Assembly (NCBI GenBank): GCA_002345845.1
Contig: DDWF01000169.1
Location: forward strand, 4,196-21,850
Origin: Betaproteobacteria bacterium UBA2293
Lineage (GTDB): Bacteria > Pseudomonadota > Gammaproteobacteria > Burkholderiales > Rhodocyclaceae
Length of the DNA stretch: 17,655 bases
Reading direction: 5' to 3'
This document shows, in pieces, positions 7,995 to 15,752 of this stretch. How positions within the stretch are numbered: position 1 is the first letter of the stretch; each line of letters begins with the position of its first letter. The position numbers were made by a program, and so were the translations under genes. Below the pieces are notes generated by a model. That model was not told where the DNA came from. It made no database searches and saw only the letters and a program-made list of their open reading frames with translations.

Positions 7995-9811
7995 GCTCCA
8001 GCGGCCAGCATTCCACCCTCGCGCCCTACGTCCTCGCCGCCCTGGCCGCGGCCGCCGCCGGCCTGCTCTTCATTTCCGGACTGCCAGCCTGGCTGTGCAC
8101 GCTCCTGCTCTTCGCCATCCTGGCCATAGTCTTCCGCGCCGCGCAGTGCCGCGAGACGCTCGACCACGAAGCCGAACAGCGCTTTCGTGCGGTCATCGAC
8201 CACGCTCTGGTCGGCATCGGCCGCGTTTCACCGGACGGCCGCTGGATCGACGTCAATCCGACCCTGGCGCGCATGCTCGGCTATACGCCGGAAGCCATGC
8301 AGGGCAAGACCTGGGGCGAGATGACCCACCCCGACGACCTGGAAGCCAGCCGCCAGGCCTTCGCCTCGGTCCTCAACGGCGAGAGCGACTCCTATAGCCT
8401 GGAGAAACGCTATCTCCGTCCGGATGGCACCGCCATCGACGCCGTCATCCTCGCCCGCGGCATTCGCACCGCCGACGGCCAGCTGGAATACCTGACCGCA
8501 GTGATCACCGATGTCACCGAGCGCCGACGCTCCGAAGCCGCCCTGCGGCTCGCCATGCAGGTGGTCAACGCCAGCCCGGTGGTCTGTTTCCGCTGGCAGG
8601 CAGCCGCCGACTGGCCGGTGGTCTTCGTTTCCGACAATGTCCGCCAGTGGGGCTATACGCCTGAAGACCTGATCGCCGGCCGGCCGCACTATGTCGACTT
8701 GGTGCACCCTGACGATCAGCCCCGCGTCATCGACGAGGTCAAGCGCAACACAGCGGGCGGCAAGACCGCCTACGATCAGGAATACCGGCTGCTCACCGCC
8801 GACAACCGGGTGCTCTGGGTCCTCGACCGCACCCAGGTGATTCGTGCCGAAGACGGCACGCCGCTGTTCTACGACGGCATGGTCGCCGACATCACCGAGC
8901 GCAAGCAGCAGGAACTGCTGCTTGCCGACAACCTGGCCCGCCAGCAGACCCTGAACAAGCGCCTGGAGGAAGCCAGCAGCCAGCTGATGCAATCGGAAAA
9001 GATGGCCTCCATCGGCCAGCTGGCCGCCGGCATCGCCCACGAATTGAACAACCCGATCGGCTTCGTCCATTCCAACCTGGGCACCCTCGACAGCTACCTG
9101 CATGACCTGCAGACCATCGTCGAGGCCTATCAGGCCTACGTTGCCGCCCAGCCGGAATCGGCGGAGTCGATAGCCATCGCCCGCCTGCTCGAGGAGCGCG
9201 ATTTCGCCTTTCTCAAGGAAGACATCTTCAAGCTGGTTACCGAGTCGAAAGATGGCCTCGGCCGCGTGCGCAAGATCGTCCAGGACCTGAAGACCTTCTC
9301 GCGCGTCGGCGAACAGGAGTGGCAGGAGGCCGATCTGCACCAGGGCCTCGATTCGACGCTGAACATCGTCTGGAACGAACTCAAGTACAAGTGCAAGGTG
9401 ATCAAGGAATACGGCGACATCCCGCCGGTGTACTGCCTGATCTCGCAACTCAATCAGGTGTTCATGAACCTGCTGGTCAATGCCGGCCACGCCATCGAAA
9501 AACAGGGCACGATTACCATCCGTACCGGTCTGCAGGGAACCGATAGCGTCTGCATCGAGATATCCGATAGCGGATCGGGGATGCCACCGGAGATCGTCAA
9601 ACGCATCTTCGACCCCTTTTTCACCACCAAACCGATCGGCAAGGGTACCGGCCTCGGGCTGTCACTCTCCTACAACATCGTGCGCAGCCATCACGGACGC
9701 CTCGAAGTCAGCAGCGAACCCGGGGTGGGCAGCACATTCCGCGTTATCCTGCCGATCCACCAGGCGCCGGGCAGTGACCCCGCCGCCCAGACCACGGAGC
9801 CAAGCGCATGA
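7991..9811 (+). CDS. Membrane PAS-PAS sensor histidine kinase
   Basis: The 606-residue protein has two closely spaced transmembrane helices (about 12-29 and 32-50) with almost no periplasmic loop. This suggests it senses within the membrane or through its two cytoplasmic PAS domains (about 62-180 with [13 protein letters not shown], and 185-310 with [13 protein letters not shown]). A coiled-coil linker (310-340) leads to a kinase core. The phosphorylated histidine is H350 in GIAHELNNP, the N-box is [14 protein letters not shown] (N497), and the ATP lid has DSGSGM (526-531) and [10 protein letters not shown]. The dimerisation helices are unusually long, about 145 residues between H- and N-boxes, as in the kinase encoded at 15753. 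There is no fused receiver, so phosphate must pass to separate REC proteins; the next two genes encode such proteins. The start overlaps the preceding stop (ATGA) with only a weak ribosome-binding site, implying translational coupling. Confidence 0.94.
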   Translation: MSSSGQHSTLAPYVLAALAAAAAGLLFISGLPAWLCTLLLFAILAIVFRAAQCRETLDHEAEQRFRAVIDHALVGIGRVSPDGRWIDVNPTLARMLGYTPEAMQGKTWGEMTHPDDLEASRQAFASVLNGESDSYSLEKRYLRPDGTAIDAVILARGIRTADGQLEYLTAVITDVTERRRSEAALRLAMQVVNASPVVCFRWQAAADWPVVFVSDNVRQWGYTPEDLIAGRPHYVDLVHPDDQPRVIDEVKRNTAGGKTAYDQEYRLLTADNRVLWVLDRTQVIRAEDGTPLFYDGMVADITERKQQELLLADNLARQQTLNKRLEEASSQLMQSEKMASIGQLAAGIAHELNNPIGFVHSNLGTLDSYLHDLQTIVEAYQAYVAAQPESAESIAIARLLEERDFAFLKEDIFKLVTESKDGLGRVRKIVQDLKTFSRVGEQEWQEADLHQGLDSTLNIVWNELKYKCKVIKEYGDIPPVYCLISQLNQVFMNLLVNAGHAIEKQGTITIRTGLQGTDSVCIEISDSGSGMPPEIVKRIFDPFFTTKPIGKGTGLGLSLSYNIVRSHHGRLEVSSEPGVGSTFRVILPIHQAPGSDPAAQTTEPSA

Positions 9812-11100
9812 GCGAAGAGCGCCCCCTCACCCTGCTCTTCGTCGATGACGAACCGAGCATCCTCTCCGCCCTGCGCCGACTGTTCCGGCCGCACGGCTAC
9901 CGCATCCTGATCGCCGAAAGCGGCCAGGCCGGTCTCGACACGTTGGCAAGCGAAACCGTCGATCTGGTCATTTCCGACATGCGCATGCCGGAAATGGATG
10001 GCGCCACCTTCCTCAAGGCAGTGCGCGGCAAGTGGCCGGGCATCGTGCGCATCCTGCTCACCGGTTACGCCGACATCACGTCCACCATCGCCGCCATCAA
10101 CGAGGGCGAAATCTACCGCTACATCGCCAAGCCCTGGGACGACAACGAGATCGTCCTCGTCGTCCGCGAGGCCCTCGAACGCCAGCGCCTGGAAAGCGAA
10201 AACCAGCGCCTGACCGAACTCACCCGGCAGCAGAACGATGAGCTGAAGGCCCTCAACGCCGGCCTCGAACAGAAGGTGGCCGAGCGCACCGCCGAAGTGC
10301 GCGGCGCCCTCGGTGAATTGCGCAAGACCTTCATGGCGACGGTGCAGGTCTGCGCCGGCATGGTCGAACTGCGCGCCGGTCAGGCGGGCGCCCAGCTCGC
10401 CGGTCACGGCCGGCGGGTGGCCGAGCATGCCCGCCTGGTCGCCCGCCGCCTGCAACTGGCCGACAACGAAGTGCAGGCGATCATGCTCGCCGGCCTGTTG
10501 CACGACATCGGCAAGATCGGCCTCGCCGACGAACTGCTGACCCGGCCGTTCAACCTGTTGACACCCGAGCATCGGGCCCAGGTCATGAAGCACTCGGTGC
10601 TCGGCCAGAACATTCTGATGCCGATCGAGAAGCTGCACGATTCCGCCCTGCTGATCCGCCATCACCATGAAAATTACGACGGCAGCGGCTATCCCGACCG
10701 TCTGGCCGGCATGGCCATTCCCATCGGCAGCCGCATTCTGGCCGTGGTCAACGATTACGATGCACTGCAGATCGGCACGCTGGCCCAGCGCCCGCAGAAG
10801 CCGGCGGACGCCCTGACGTTCCTGCTCGACAACCGCGGCCGCCGCTATGACCCACGGGTCGTCGACGCCTTCGCCGCCCTGCTCGCCGAGACGCAGAAGC
10901 CGCCGCCCGGAGAAGTCGCGCTGCGGCCACTGCATCTCAAGCCCGGCCAGATCCTGGCCCGCGAACTGAATCATTCGGAAGGCTTCATGCTGCTTGCCCA
11001 GGGCAGCCGCATGACGCCCGAGATCATCCAGCAACTGATCAAGCTGGAAGAGAGTGAACAGCGCACCTACACCCTCTACATCCGTCAGGAGGAAAAATAA
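9808..11100 (+). CDS. RpfG-type response regulator with HD-GYP c-di-GMP phosphodiesterase domain
   Basis: The 430-residue protein has a receiver (about 6-125; phospho-acceptor D57 in VISDMRMPEMDG and the conserved KPWDD near its end), a coiled-coil linker (about 130-175), and an HD-GYP domain (about 180-370). All HD-GYP hallmarks are present: GHGRRVAEHA, LLHDIGKIG (H232/D233), KHSVLGQ, HHHENYDGSGYP (285-296) and the NDYDAL motif. The domain should therefore bind its metals and degrade c-di-GMP, most likely to GMP or pGpG. A short C-terminal extension (about 372-415, LKPGQILARELN then LLAQGSRMTP) resembles segments often attached to HD-GYP proteins. It directly follows a histidine kinase with an ATGA overlap and has a GGAG ribosome-binding site eight nt upstream, making that kinase its likeliest partner. 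It is the second phosphodiesterase in the operon. Confidence 0.96.
   Translation: MSEERPLTLLFVDDEPSILSALRRLFRPHGYRILIAESGQAGLDTLASETVDLVISDMRMPEMDGATFLKAVRGKWPGIVRILLTGYADITSTIAAINEGEIYRYIAKPWDDNEIVLVVREALERQRLESENQRLTELTRQQNDELKALNAGLEQKVAERTAEVRGALGELRKTFMATVQVCAGMVELRAGQAGAQLAGHGRRVAEHARLVARRLQLADNEVQAIMLAGLLHDIGKIGLADELLTRPFNLLTPEHRAQVMKHSVLGQNILMPIEKLHDSALLIRHHHENYDGSGYPDRLAGMAIPIGSRILAVVNDYDALQIGTLAQRPQKPADALTFLLDNRGRRYDPRVVDAFAALLAETQKPPPGEVALRPLHLKPGQILARELNHSEGFMLLAQGSRMTPEIIQQLIKLEESEQRTYTLYIRQEEK
11087..11092 (+). promoter_or_regulatory. Strong ribosome-binding site inside the preceding gene
   Basis: AGGAGG lies seven nt before the ATG at 11100, within the last codons of the HD-GYP gene. 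It is the only perfect Shine-Dalgarno sequence at an internal junction of the operon. The stand-alone receiver gene is therefore likely translated efficiently and in excess of its neighbours, whose starts are weaker. Confidence 0.8.
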
Positions 11101-11663
11101 TGAGCCGCGTCATGCTCGTCGATGACGAGGAATCGATCCTCGGCGCCCTGCGCCGACTGCTGCGCGTCGCCCCCTGTACGGTCGGCAACAAGACCTACAC
11201 GCTGGAAGTGGAAACCTTTGCTTCGGCGAAGGAAGCCCTGGCCCGGGCGCGCGAGGAAGAGTTCGACCTCTTCGTCAGCGACTACCGGATGCCGGAAATG
11301 GACGGCATCGAATTCCTCAAGGCCGCCCGGGAAATCCAGCCCGATGCAGCGCGCCTGATCCTCTCCGGTTACGCCGACCTGAATGCGCTGATCCGTGCCG
11401 TCAATGAAGTCGGCATCGAGCGCTTCATCGGCAAACCGTGGAACGATTACGAACTGGTGGCGGCGATCGGCCAGGCTCTGGCCCACCGCGAACTGCTGCA
11501 GGAAAACCGCCAGCTGGCCAATCTGGTCCGCCTGGAGATGGGCGACACGACACCCGAAGCGCTGGAGGCGGCGCGCCTGGAACAGATCGAACCCGGCATC
11601 ACCCAGGTCAATTGGGGGCCGGACGGTTCGGTGCTGATTGACCCGGACCTGCTGAAAGACTGA
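11100..11663 (+). CDS. Stand-alone receiver-domain response regulator with conserved-looking tail
   Basis: The 187-residue protein is one receiver domain (about 1-140) with VMLVDDEES at the start, phospho-acceptor D61 in FVSDYRMPEMDG, SGYAD at the Thr/Ser position and KPWND near the end. A roughly 20-residue insertion (VAPCTVGNKTYTLEVE) sits after helix 1. The remaining 45 residues form a helical segment followed by a tail (PGITQVNWGPDGSVLIDP) that is not a DNA-binding or enzymatic domain. It could act by protein-protein contact, as a phosphate shuttle or as an adaptor, perhaps for the GTPase encoded three nt downstream. Its start codon shares one base with the HD-GYP stop (TAATG) and follows a perfect AGGAGG. 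The function of the tail is unknown. Confidence 0.92.
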   Translation: MSRVMLVDDEESILGALRRLLRVAPCTVGNKTYTLEVETFASAKEALARAREEEFDLFVSDYRMPEMDGIEFLKAAREIQPDAARLILSGYADLNALIRAVNEVGIERFIGKPWNDYELVAAIGQALAHRELLQENRQLANLVRLEMGDTTPEALEAARLEQIEPGITQVNWGPDGSVLIDPDLLKD

Positions 11664-11666
11664 GCG

Positions 11667-12320
11667 ATGCCGGACGGCGACGCCAGCGCCCTGACCTTCA
11701 AGCTCGTTTATTACGGGCCGGCGCAGAGCGGCAAGACGACCAATCTGCTGCGCCTGCACGAACTGCTGGCGCCGGAACTGAAAGGCGAGATGATGACGCT
11801 GGAGACGCAGGGCGACCGCACCCTGTTCTTCGATCTGCTGCCGCTCGGTTTTCGTGCCCCCTCCGGCCTGCTGATCAAGTTCCGCCTGTTCACCGTCCCC
11901 GGCCAGGTGGCCCATGACGGCACGCGCAAGGCGGTGCTGTCGCGGGCCGACGGCATCGTCTTCGTCGCCGATTCGCAGCGCAGCCAGGAAACCAACAATG
12001 CCGAGGCCTTCAAGACGCTGGCCGATAACTGCTCGCGCGTCGGCCTCGACTTCCAGGCCATGCCGCTGGTCGTCCAGTTCAACAAGCAGGATCTGCCCGC
12101 TGCCGTGCCACCGGAAGAAATCCGCGGCCGCTTCAGCGCGGCCCCCTGGCCGCTGACCTTCGCCTCGGCCCTGCACGGTGACGGCGTTGTCGCCACCTTC
12201 GAACGGCTGCTGCGCGCCACCTTCCGGCGCTATGCCGGCGACAGCGAACTGGCCAGTCGCCACGGGCTCGACGAGGAAAGTTTCGTCCGTGGCGTACTCG
12301 GCCCGACGCCAGCGCCATGA
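11667..12320 (+). CDS. MglA-type small Ras-like GTPase
   Basis: The 217-residue protein is a prokaryotic Ras-like GTPase of the MglA family. The P-loop is GPAQSGKTT (17-25). The switch region contains TLETQGDRTLFFDLLPL, very like the MglA block TDRTLFFDFLPL. Next comes TVPGQ (76-80), whose Gln corresponds to the catalytic Gln of MglA, then DGIVFVADSQRSQ and the guanine-specificity motif NKQD (139-142). MglA is about 195 residues, so this one has a modest C-terminal extension (about 190-217). In Myxococcus and relatives, MglA-GTP marks the leading cell pole and activates type IV pili, with MglB as GAP; no MglB/Roadblock gene is present here. Its position between response regulators and a kinase, three nt after the stand-alone receiver gene and overlapping the next gene by ATGA, suggests its nucleotide state or location is an output of the phosphorelay (inference). 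Confidence 0.93.
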   Translation: MPDGDASALTFKLVYYGPAQSGKTTNLLRLHELLAPELKGEMMTLETQGDRTLFFDLLPLGFRAPSGLLIKFRLFTVPGQVAHDGTRKAVLSRADGIVFVADSQRSQETNNAEAFKTLADNCSRVGLDFQAMPLVVQFNKQDLPAAVPPEEIRGRFSAAPWPLTFASALHGDGVVATFERLLRATFRRYAGDSELASRHGLDEESFVRGVLGPTPAP

Positions 12321-13516
12321 ACGACAGCTTCGACCGCGACTGGCAACTCAGCGAACTGCTCGACGAGCGTCAGCTGGCGCAGGCCGGCAGTGCCCTCGGC
12401 GAACTGTTCGGCCGCGAGCTGGCCATCTGCGATGCCGCCGGCCACGTCCTCTGGGGCATCCTGTCGCCGACCGCCCGCCGCCTGCCGCTGATCATCGAAC
12501 TCGAACCACTCGGCTGGCTCGCCGCCGACGTCCCGGATGCTGCCCTGCATGGCGCTGCCACATTGCTGACGCAAATCCTGCGTACGCAAGTGCGCTTCAA
12601 GATGGCCTCCCACCTGCACGTGCAGGCAATGAGCGAGGATTTCGAGACCCTGCGTCTGGAACATGCCCGCCTGCTCGAATCGGAAGCCCGCTACAAGGCC
12701 CTCGCCGAACAACTGGAGAAACGCGTCAAGGCCCAGGTGGCACAACTGGAAGAGCGCCAGCAGATGCTTTACGAGGCGGAGAAACTGGCTTCCGTCGGCC
12801 AGCTGGCTGCCGGCGTCGCCCATGAGGTCAACAATCCGCTCGGTTTCGTGCGCAGCAACCTGAGCACCTTCAGTCGCTACCTGGAACGCTTCAGTGAGCT
12901 GAAGGGACGGCTGGCCTCCGGCCCGGCGGCATGGACGGCGCTCGATCTCGATTTCGTCGTCGAGGACAGCCAGGATCTGCTGCAGGAGAGCATCAAGGGC
13001 ATTGACCGCATCGCCCGCATCGTCGCCGAATTGAAGAGCTTTTCCAACGTCGACCGGGCCAGCGAGGAATACACCGACATCAACGAATGCCTGCGCCACG
13101 CCGCCGGCGTCATCGACGGCCAGTTGCCGCCCGGCGTGAACCTGCGTCTCGAGCTGCTGCCGCTGCCACCATTGGTCTGCCTCCCCGGCCACCTCAACCA
13201 GATGTTGTTGAACCTGCTGCGTAACGCCGCCCAGGCCATCGCCGACGCGGGTCGGCCGGGCACCATCATCGTCAGCAGCGAAGCCGACGAAGCGGGCATC
13301 CGCATCCGCATCAACGACGACGGTATCGGCATGAGTCAGGAACAGCTCGATCGCGCCTTCGAACCCTTCTACACCACCCGTCCGGTCGGCACCGGTGCCG
13401 GTCTCGGCCTCTCCTCGGCGCGCAACATCGTCCTCGCCCACAGCGGCCAGATCGAACTGGCCAGTACGCCAAAGGCCGGAACGACAGTCAGCATCTTTCT
13501 GCCAGTAGCCTCATGA
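12317..13516 (+). CDS. Soluble sensor histidine kinase with unassigned N-terminal sensor domain
   Basis: The 399-residue protein has no transmembrane segment. Residues about 1-100 look like a compact ligand-binding fold of GAF/PocR type (ELFGRELAICDAAGHVLWG, then LEPLGWLAADVPD), but I cannot name the family with confidence. A signalling coiled coil (about 105-160) leads to the H-box GVAHEVNNP with H169. The kinase core continues with N-box NQMLLNLLRNAAQA (N303), NDDGIGM and GTGAGLGLS, so it should autophosphorylate. The core is shorter and more diverged than those of the two other kinases in the operon. It overlaps the GTPase gene upstream and the REC-ATPase gene downstream by ATGA at both ends, making the REC-ATPase the most obvious phosphorylation target. 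Confidence 0.92.
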   Translation: MNDSFDRDWQLSELLDERQLAQAGSALGELFGRELAICDAAGHVLWGILSPTARRLPLIIELEPLGWLAADVPDAALHGAATLLTQILRTQVRFKMASHLHVQAMSEDFETLRLEHARLLESEARYKALAEQLEKRVKAQVAQLEERQQMLYEAEKLASVGQLAAGVAHEVNNPLGFVRSNLSTFSRYLERFSELKGRLASGPAAWTALDLDFVVEDSQDLLQESIKGIDRIARIVAELKSFSNVDRASEEYTDINECLRHAAGVIDGQLPPGVNLRLELLPLPPLVCLPGHLNQMLLNLLRNAAQAIADAGRPGTIIVSSEADEAGIRIRINDDGIGMSQEQLDRAFEPFYTTRPVGTGAGLGLSSARNIVLAHSGQIELASTPKAGTTVSIFLPVAS

Positions 13517-15747
13517 CCGATTATTCGCAACTGTTCACCGGCAGCAGTACTGCCGCCCAGGCGCCCGCCGCCCACCTGACGCCACCGCGCTACCGACTGC
13601 TCTTCGTCGATGACGAGCCGGGCATCCTCAAGGCGCTGACCCGCGTCTTCCGCCAGGAAAACTATGCGGTGGTCACCGCCGCCAGCGCCGCCGAGGGCCT
13701 GGAGCGCCTGGCCGAGGCGGAAACTCATCTGGTCATCAGCGACTTCATGATGCCGGTGATGAATGGCGCCGAGTTCCTGCGCGAGGTCAAGGCGCGCTCG
13801 CCGGAGACCATCCGCATCATGCTCACCGGCCACGCCAACACCGATGCGGTGATGGGCGCGATCAACGAGGGCGCGGTCTACAAGTTCATCCTCAAGCCAT
13901 GGAACGACGACGATCTGCGTGTCACCGTCGCTCTGGCACTGGAGCGCTTCGATTTGATGGCGCGCAACCGGGCGCTCAAAAGCGAAAACGAGAAGAAGAC
14001 CAAGGAAATCTCGGCGCTGGCCAAGATGGCGGCCACCCACCGCAGTCGGCTGGGCATCGTCCTGCACAACAAAGGCGCCCTGACCGCCCCGCAAATGCAG
14101 GAGCTGACGCTGCTCCAGGAGCGGCGCAAGGAGCCGCTGATCCGCCTGCTGCTGGAAAAGGACTGGGTGCCGGAACGGCGCATCCGCGACATCCTGCGCA
14201 CCGACATGCTGATCGAAGAAGTGCAACTGGGCGAATTCAGCATTGATCCGGCGATTGCCGAACTGATCCCGCACAGTTTCTGCGTCCGCCAGCTGGTCCT
14301 GCCGCTCAAGCTGGATGGCAAGCGCCTGTTGCTGGCCATGGCCGATCCTCTCGACGAGGGGCTGATCGACGAGGTGCGCTTCACCGCCGGCCTCGACCTG
14401 AAGGTGGTGATGGCCGACGCCGAGGCCATCCGGCGCAAGATCGAAAGCCTGTATGGCAGTGACGTCGACTTCAAGGAACTGGAAACCCTGGTTTCCGGCG
14501 TCGATCCCTATGAAGGCATCGAAGTGGTCATCGAGGATGACGAGACCACCGGCCTCGAAGACCTGCTGCGCGAAACCGAGGCCCCGCCGGCCATCCGCCT
14601 GGCCAACGCGATCATTCTCGAAGCCATCCGCCTCGGTGCCTCGGACATCCACATCCAGCCGCGCACCAAGAGCGTTGTCGTCCGTTACCGCATCGACGGC
14701 GTCCTCGTGGACAAGATCCACATTCCGCCACATCTGCATCATTCGCTGGTTTCGCGCCTGAAGATCATGTCGGAACTCGACATCTCCGAGCGTCGGCGGC
14801 CCCAGGATGGACGGATCACCGTGAAGACGCCGCTGCGCATGGTCGACCTGCGCATCTCGACGCTGCCGACGATCAATGGCGAAAAGGTGGTGATGCGCAT
14901 CCTCGACCGCAATTCCTCGGTGCATAGCCTGGACGGCCTCGGCTTCCCCGCCGCCGATCGCCTGCGCATCGCCGACATGGTCGCCCGGCCGCAGGGCATC
15001 ATCCTGGCCACCGGCCCGACCGGCAGCGGCAAGACGACGACCCTGTACTCGCTGCTGCAGCACGATGCGACGCCGAGCAAGAACTACATCACCATCGAGG
15101 ATCCGGTCGAGTATTACCTGGACATGGCCGGCCAGGTACTGGTCCGCGAGAAGATCGGTCTGACTTTCCCCAGCGTCCTGCGCGCCATCCTGCGCCAGGA
15201 CCCGGACGTCATCCTGCTTGGTGAAATCCGCGACTTCGACACAGCCGAAGTCGCCTTCCACGCGGCGTTGACCGGCCACCAGGTGTTCTCCACCCTGCAT
15301 ACCAACTCGGCTGTCGGCACCATCGCCCGCCTGTTTGACCTTGGCCTGAAACCCTTCGTCGTCGCCTCGGCGCTCGAGGGCATCATCGCCCAGCGCCTGG
15401 TGCGCAAGGTCTGTCCGGAATGCAGTGAGCCGGTCGCCGCGGATCGCGAACTGTACCGCCGCCTCGGCCCGCTCTTCGACCCCGAGCGCCCGGCCTTCCG
15501 CGGCAAGGGCTGCGCCAACTGCCACGGCCTCGGCTACAAGGGACGCGTCGGCATCTACGAAATCCTCACCCTGGACAGCGAATTGCGCGACCGCATCGGC
15601 AGCGGCGCCAGCATCCTCGACATCGGCCGCCTGGTCCGTGACAAAGGCATGCGGCCGATCGCCGCCCACGGCGCCGAACTGGTCGCCGCCGGGCGCACCT
15701 CGGCCGAAGAAATACTGCGGGTTCTCGGCCCGCACACTGGAGATTGA
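13513..15747 (+). CDS. Receiver domain fused to a PilB/GspE-type secretion ATPase with an MshEN-like segment
   Basis: The 744-residue protein starts with a receiver (about 28-145; VDDEPG, phospho-acceptor D77, K128 in LKPWNDDD). An alpha-helical linker follows, then an MshEN-like N-domain. Its first 24-residue motif starts RLG at 179-181, has G188 and ends Q202; after five residues comes a degenerate second motif (208-231). The rest is a full type II/IV secretion ATPase: LGASDIHIQP, Walker A GPTGSGKTT (501-509), Asp box ITIEDPVEYY, Walker B DVILLGEIRD (565-574), His box with H596, and a zinc-type Cys tetrad C634/C637/C667/C670 ahead of YKGRVGIYEIL. PilB/GspE proteins form hexamers that power pilus assembly or secretion, and MshEN domains bind c-di-GMP. 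Here a phosphorylation switch is added at the N-terminus. No pilin, PilC-like platform or prepilin peptidase gene is adjacent, so its machine must be encoded elsewhere. Confidence 0.94.
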   Translation: MTDYSQLFTGSSTAAQAPAAHLTPPRYRLLFVDDEPGILKALTRVFRQENYAVVTAASAAEGLERLAEAETHLVISDFMMPVMNGAEFLREVKARSPETIRIMLTGHANTDAVMGAINEGAVYKFILKPWNDDDLRVTVALALERFDLMARNRALKSENEKKTKEISALAKMAATHRSRLGIVLHNKGALTAPQMQELTLLQERRKEPLIRLLLEKDWVPERRIRDILRTDMLIEEVQLGEFSIDPAIAELIPHSFCVRQLVLPLKLDGKRLLLAMADPLDEGLIDEVRFTAGLDLKVVMADAEAIRRKIESLYGSDVDFKELETLVSGVDPYEGIEVVIEDDETTGLEDLLRETEAPPAIRLANAIILEAIRLGASDIHIQPRTKSVVVRYRIDGVLVDKIHIPPHLHHSLVSRLKIMSELDISERRRPQDGRITVKTPLRMVDLRISTLPTINGEKVVMRILDRNSSVHSLDGLGFPAADRLRIADMVARPQGIILATGPTGSGKTTTLYSLLQHDATPSKNYITIEDPVEYYLDMAGQVLVREKIGLTFPSVLRAILRQDPDVILLGEIRDFDTAEVAFHAALTGHQVFSTLHTNSAVGTIARLFDLGLKPFVVASALEGIIAQRLVRKVCPECSEPVAADRELYRRLGPLFDPERPAFRGKGCANCHGLGYKGRVGIYEILTLDSELRDRIGSGASILDIGRLVRDKGMRPIAAHGAELVAAGRTSAEEILRVLGPHTGD

Positions 15748-15752
15748 CCACC

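Noticed and set aside
15744..15752. TTG start for the hemerythrin kinase, which would give another overlapping junction
   Set aside because: The GGAG ribosome-binding site would be one nt from the TTG but ten nt from the ATG at 15753, so the ATG is preferred.
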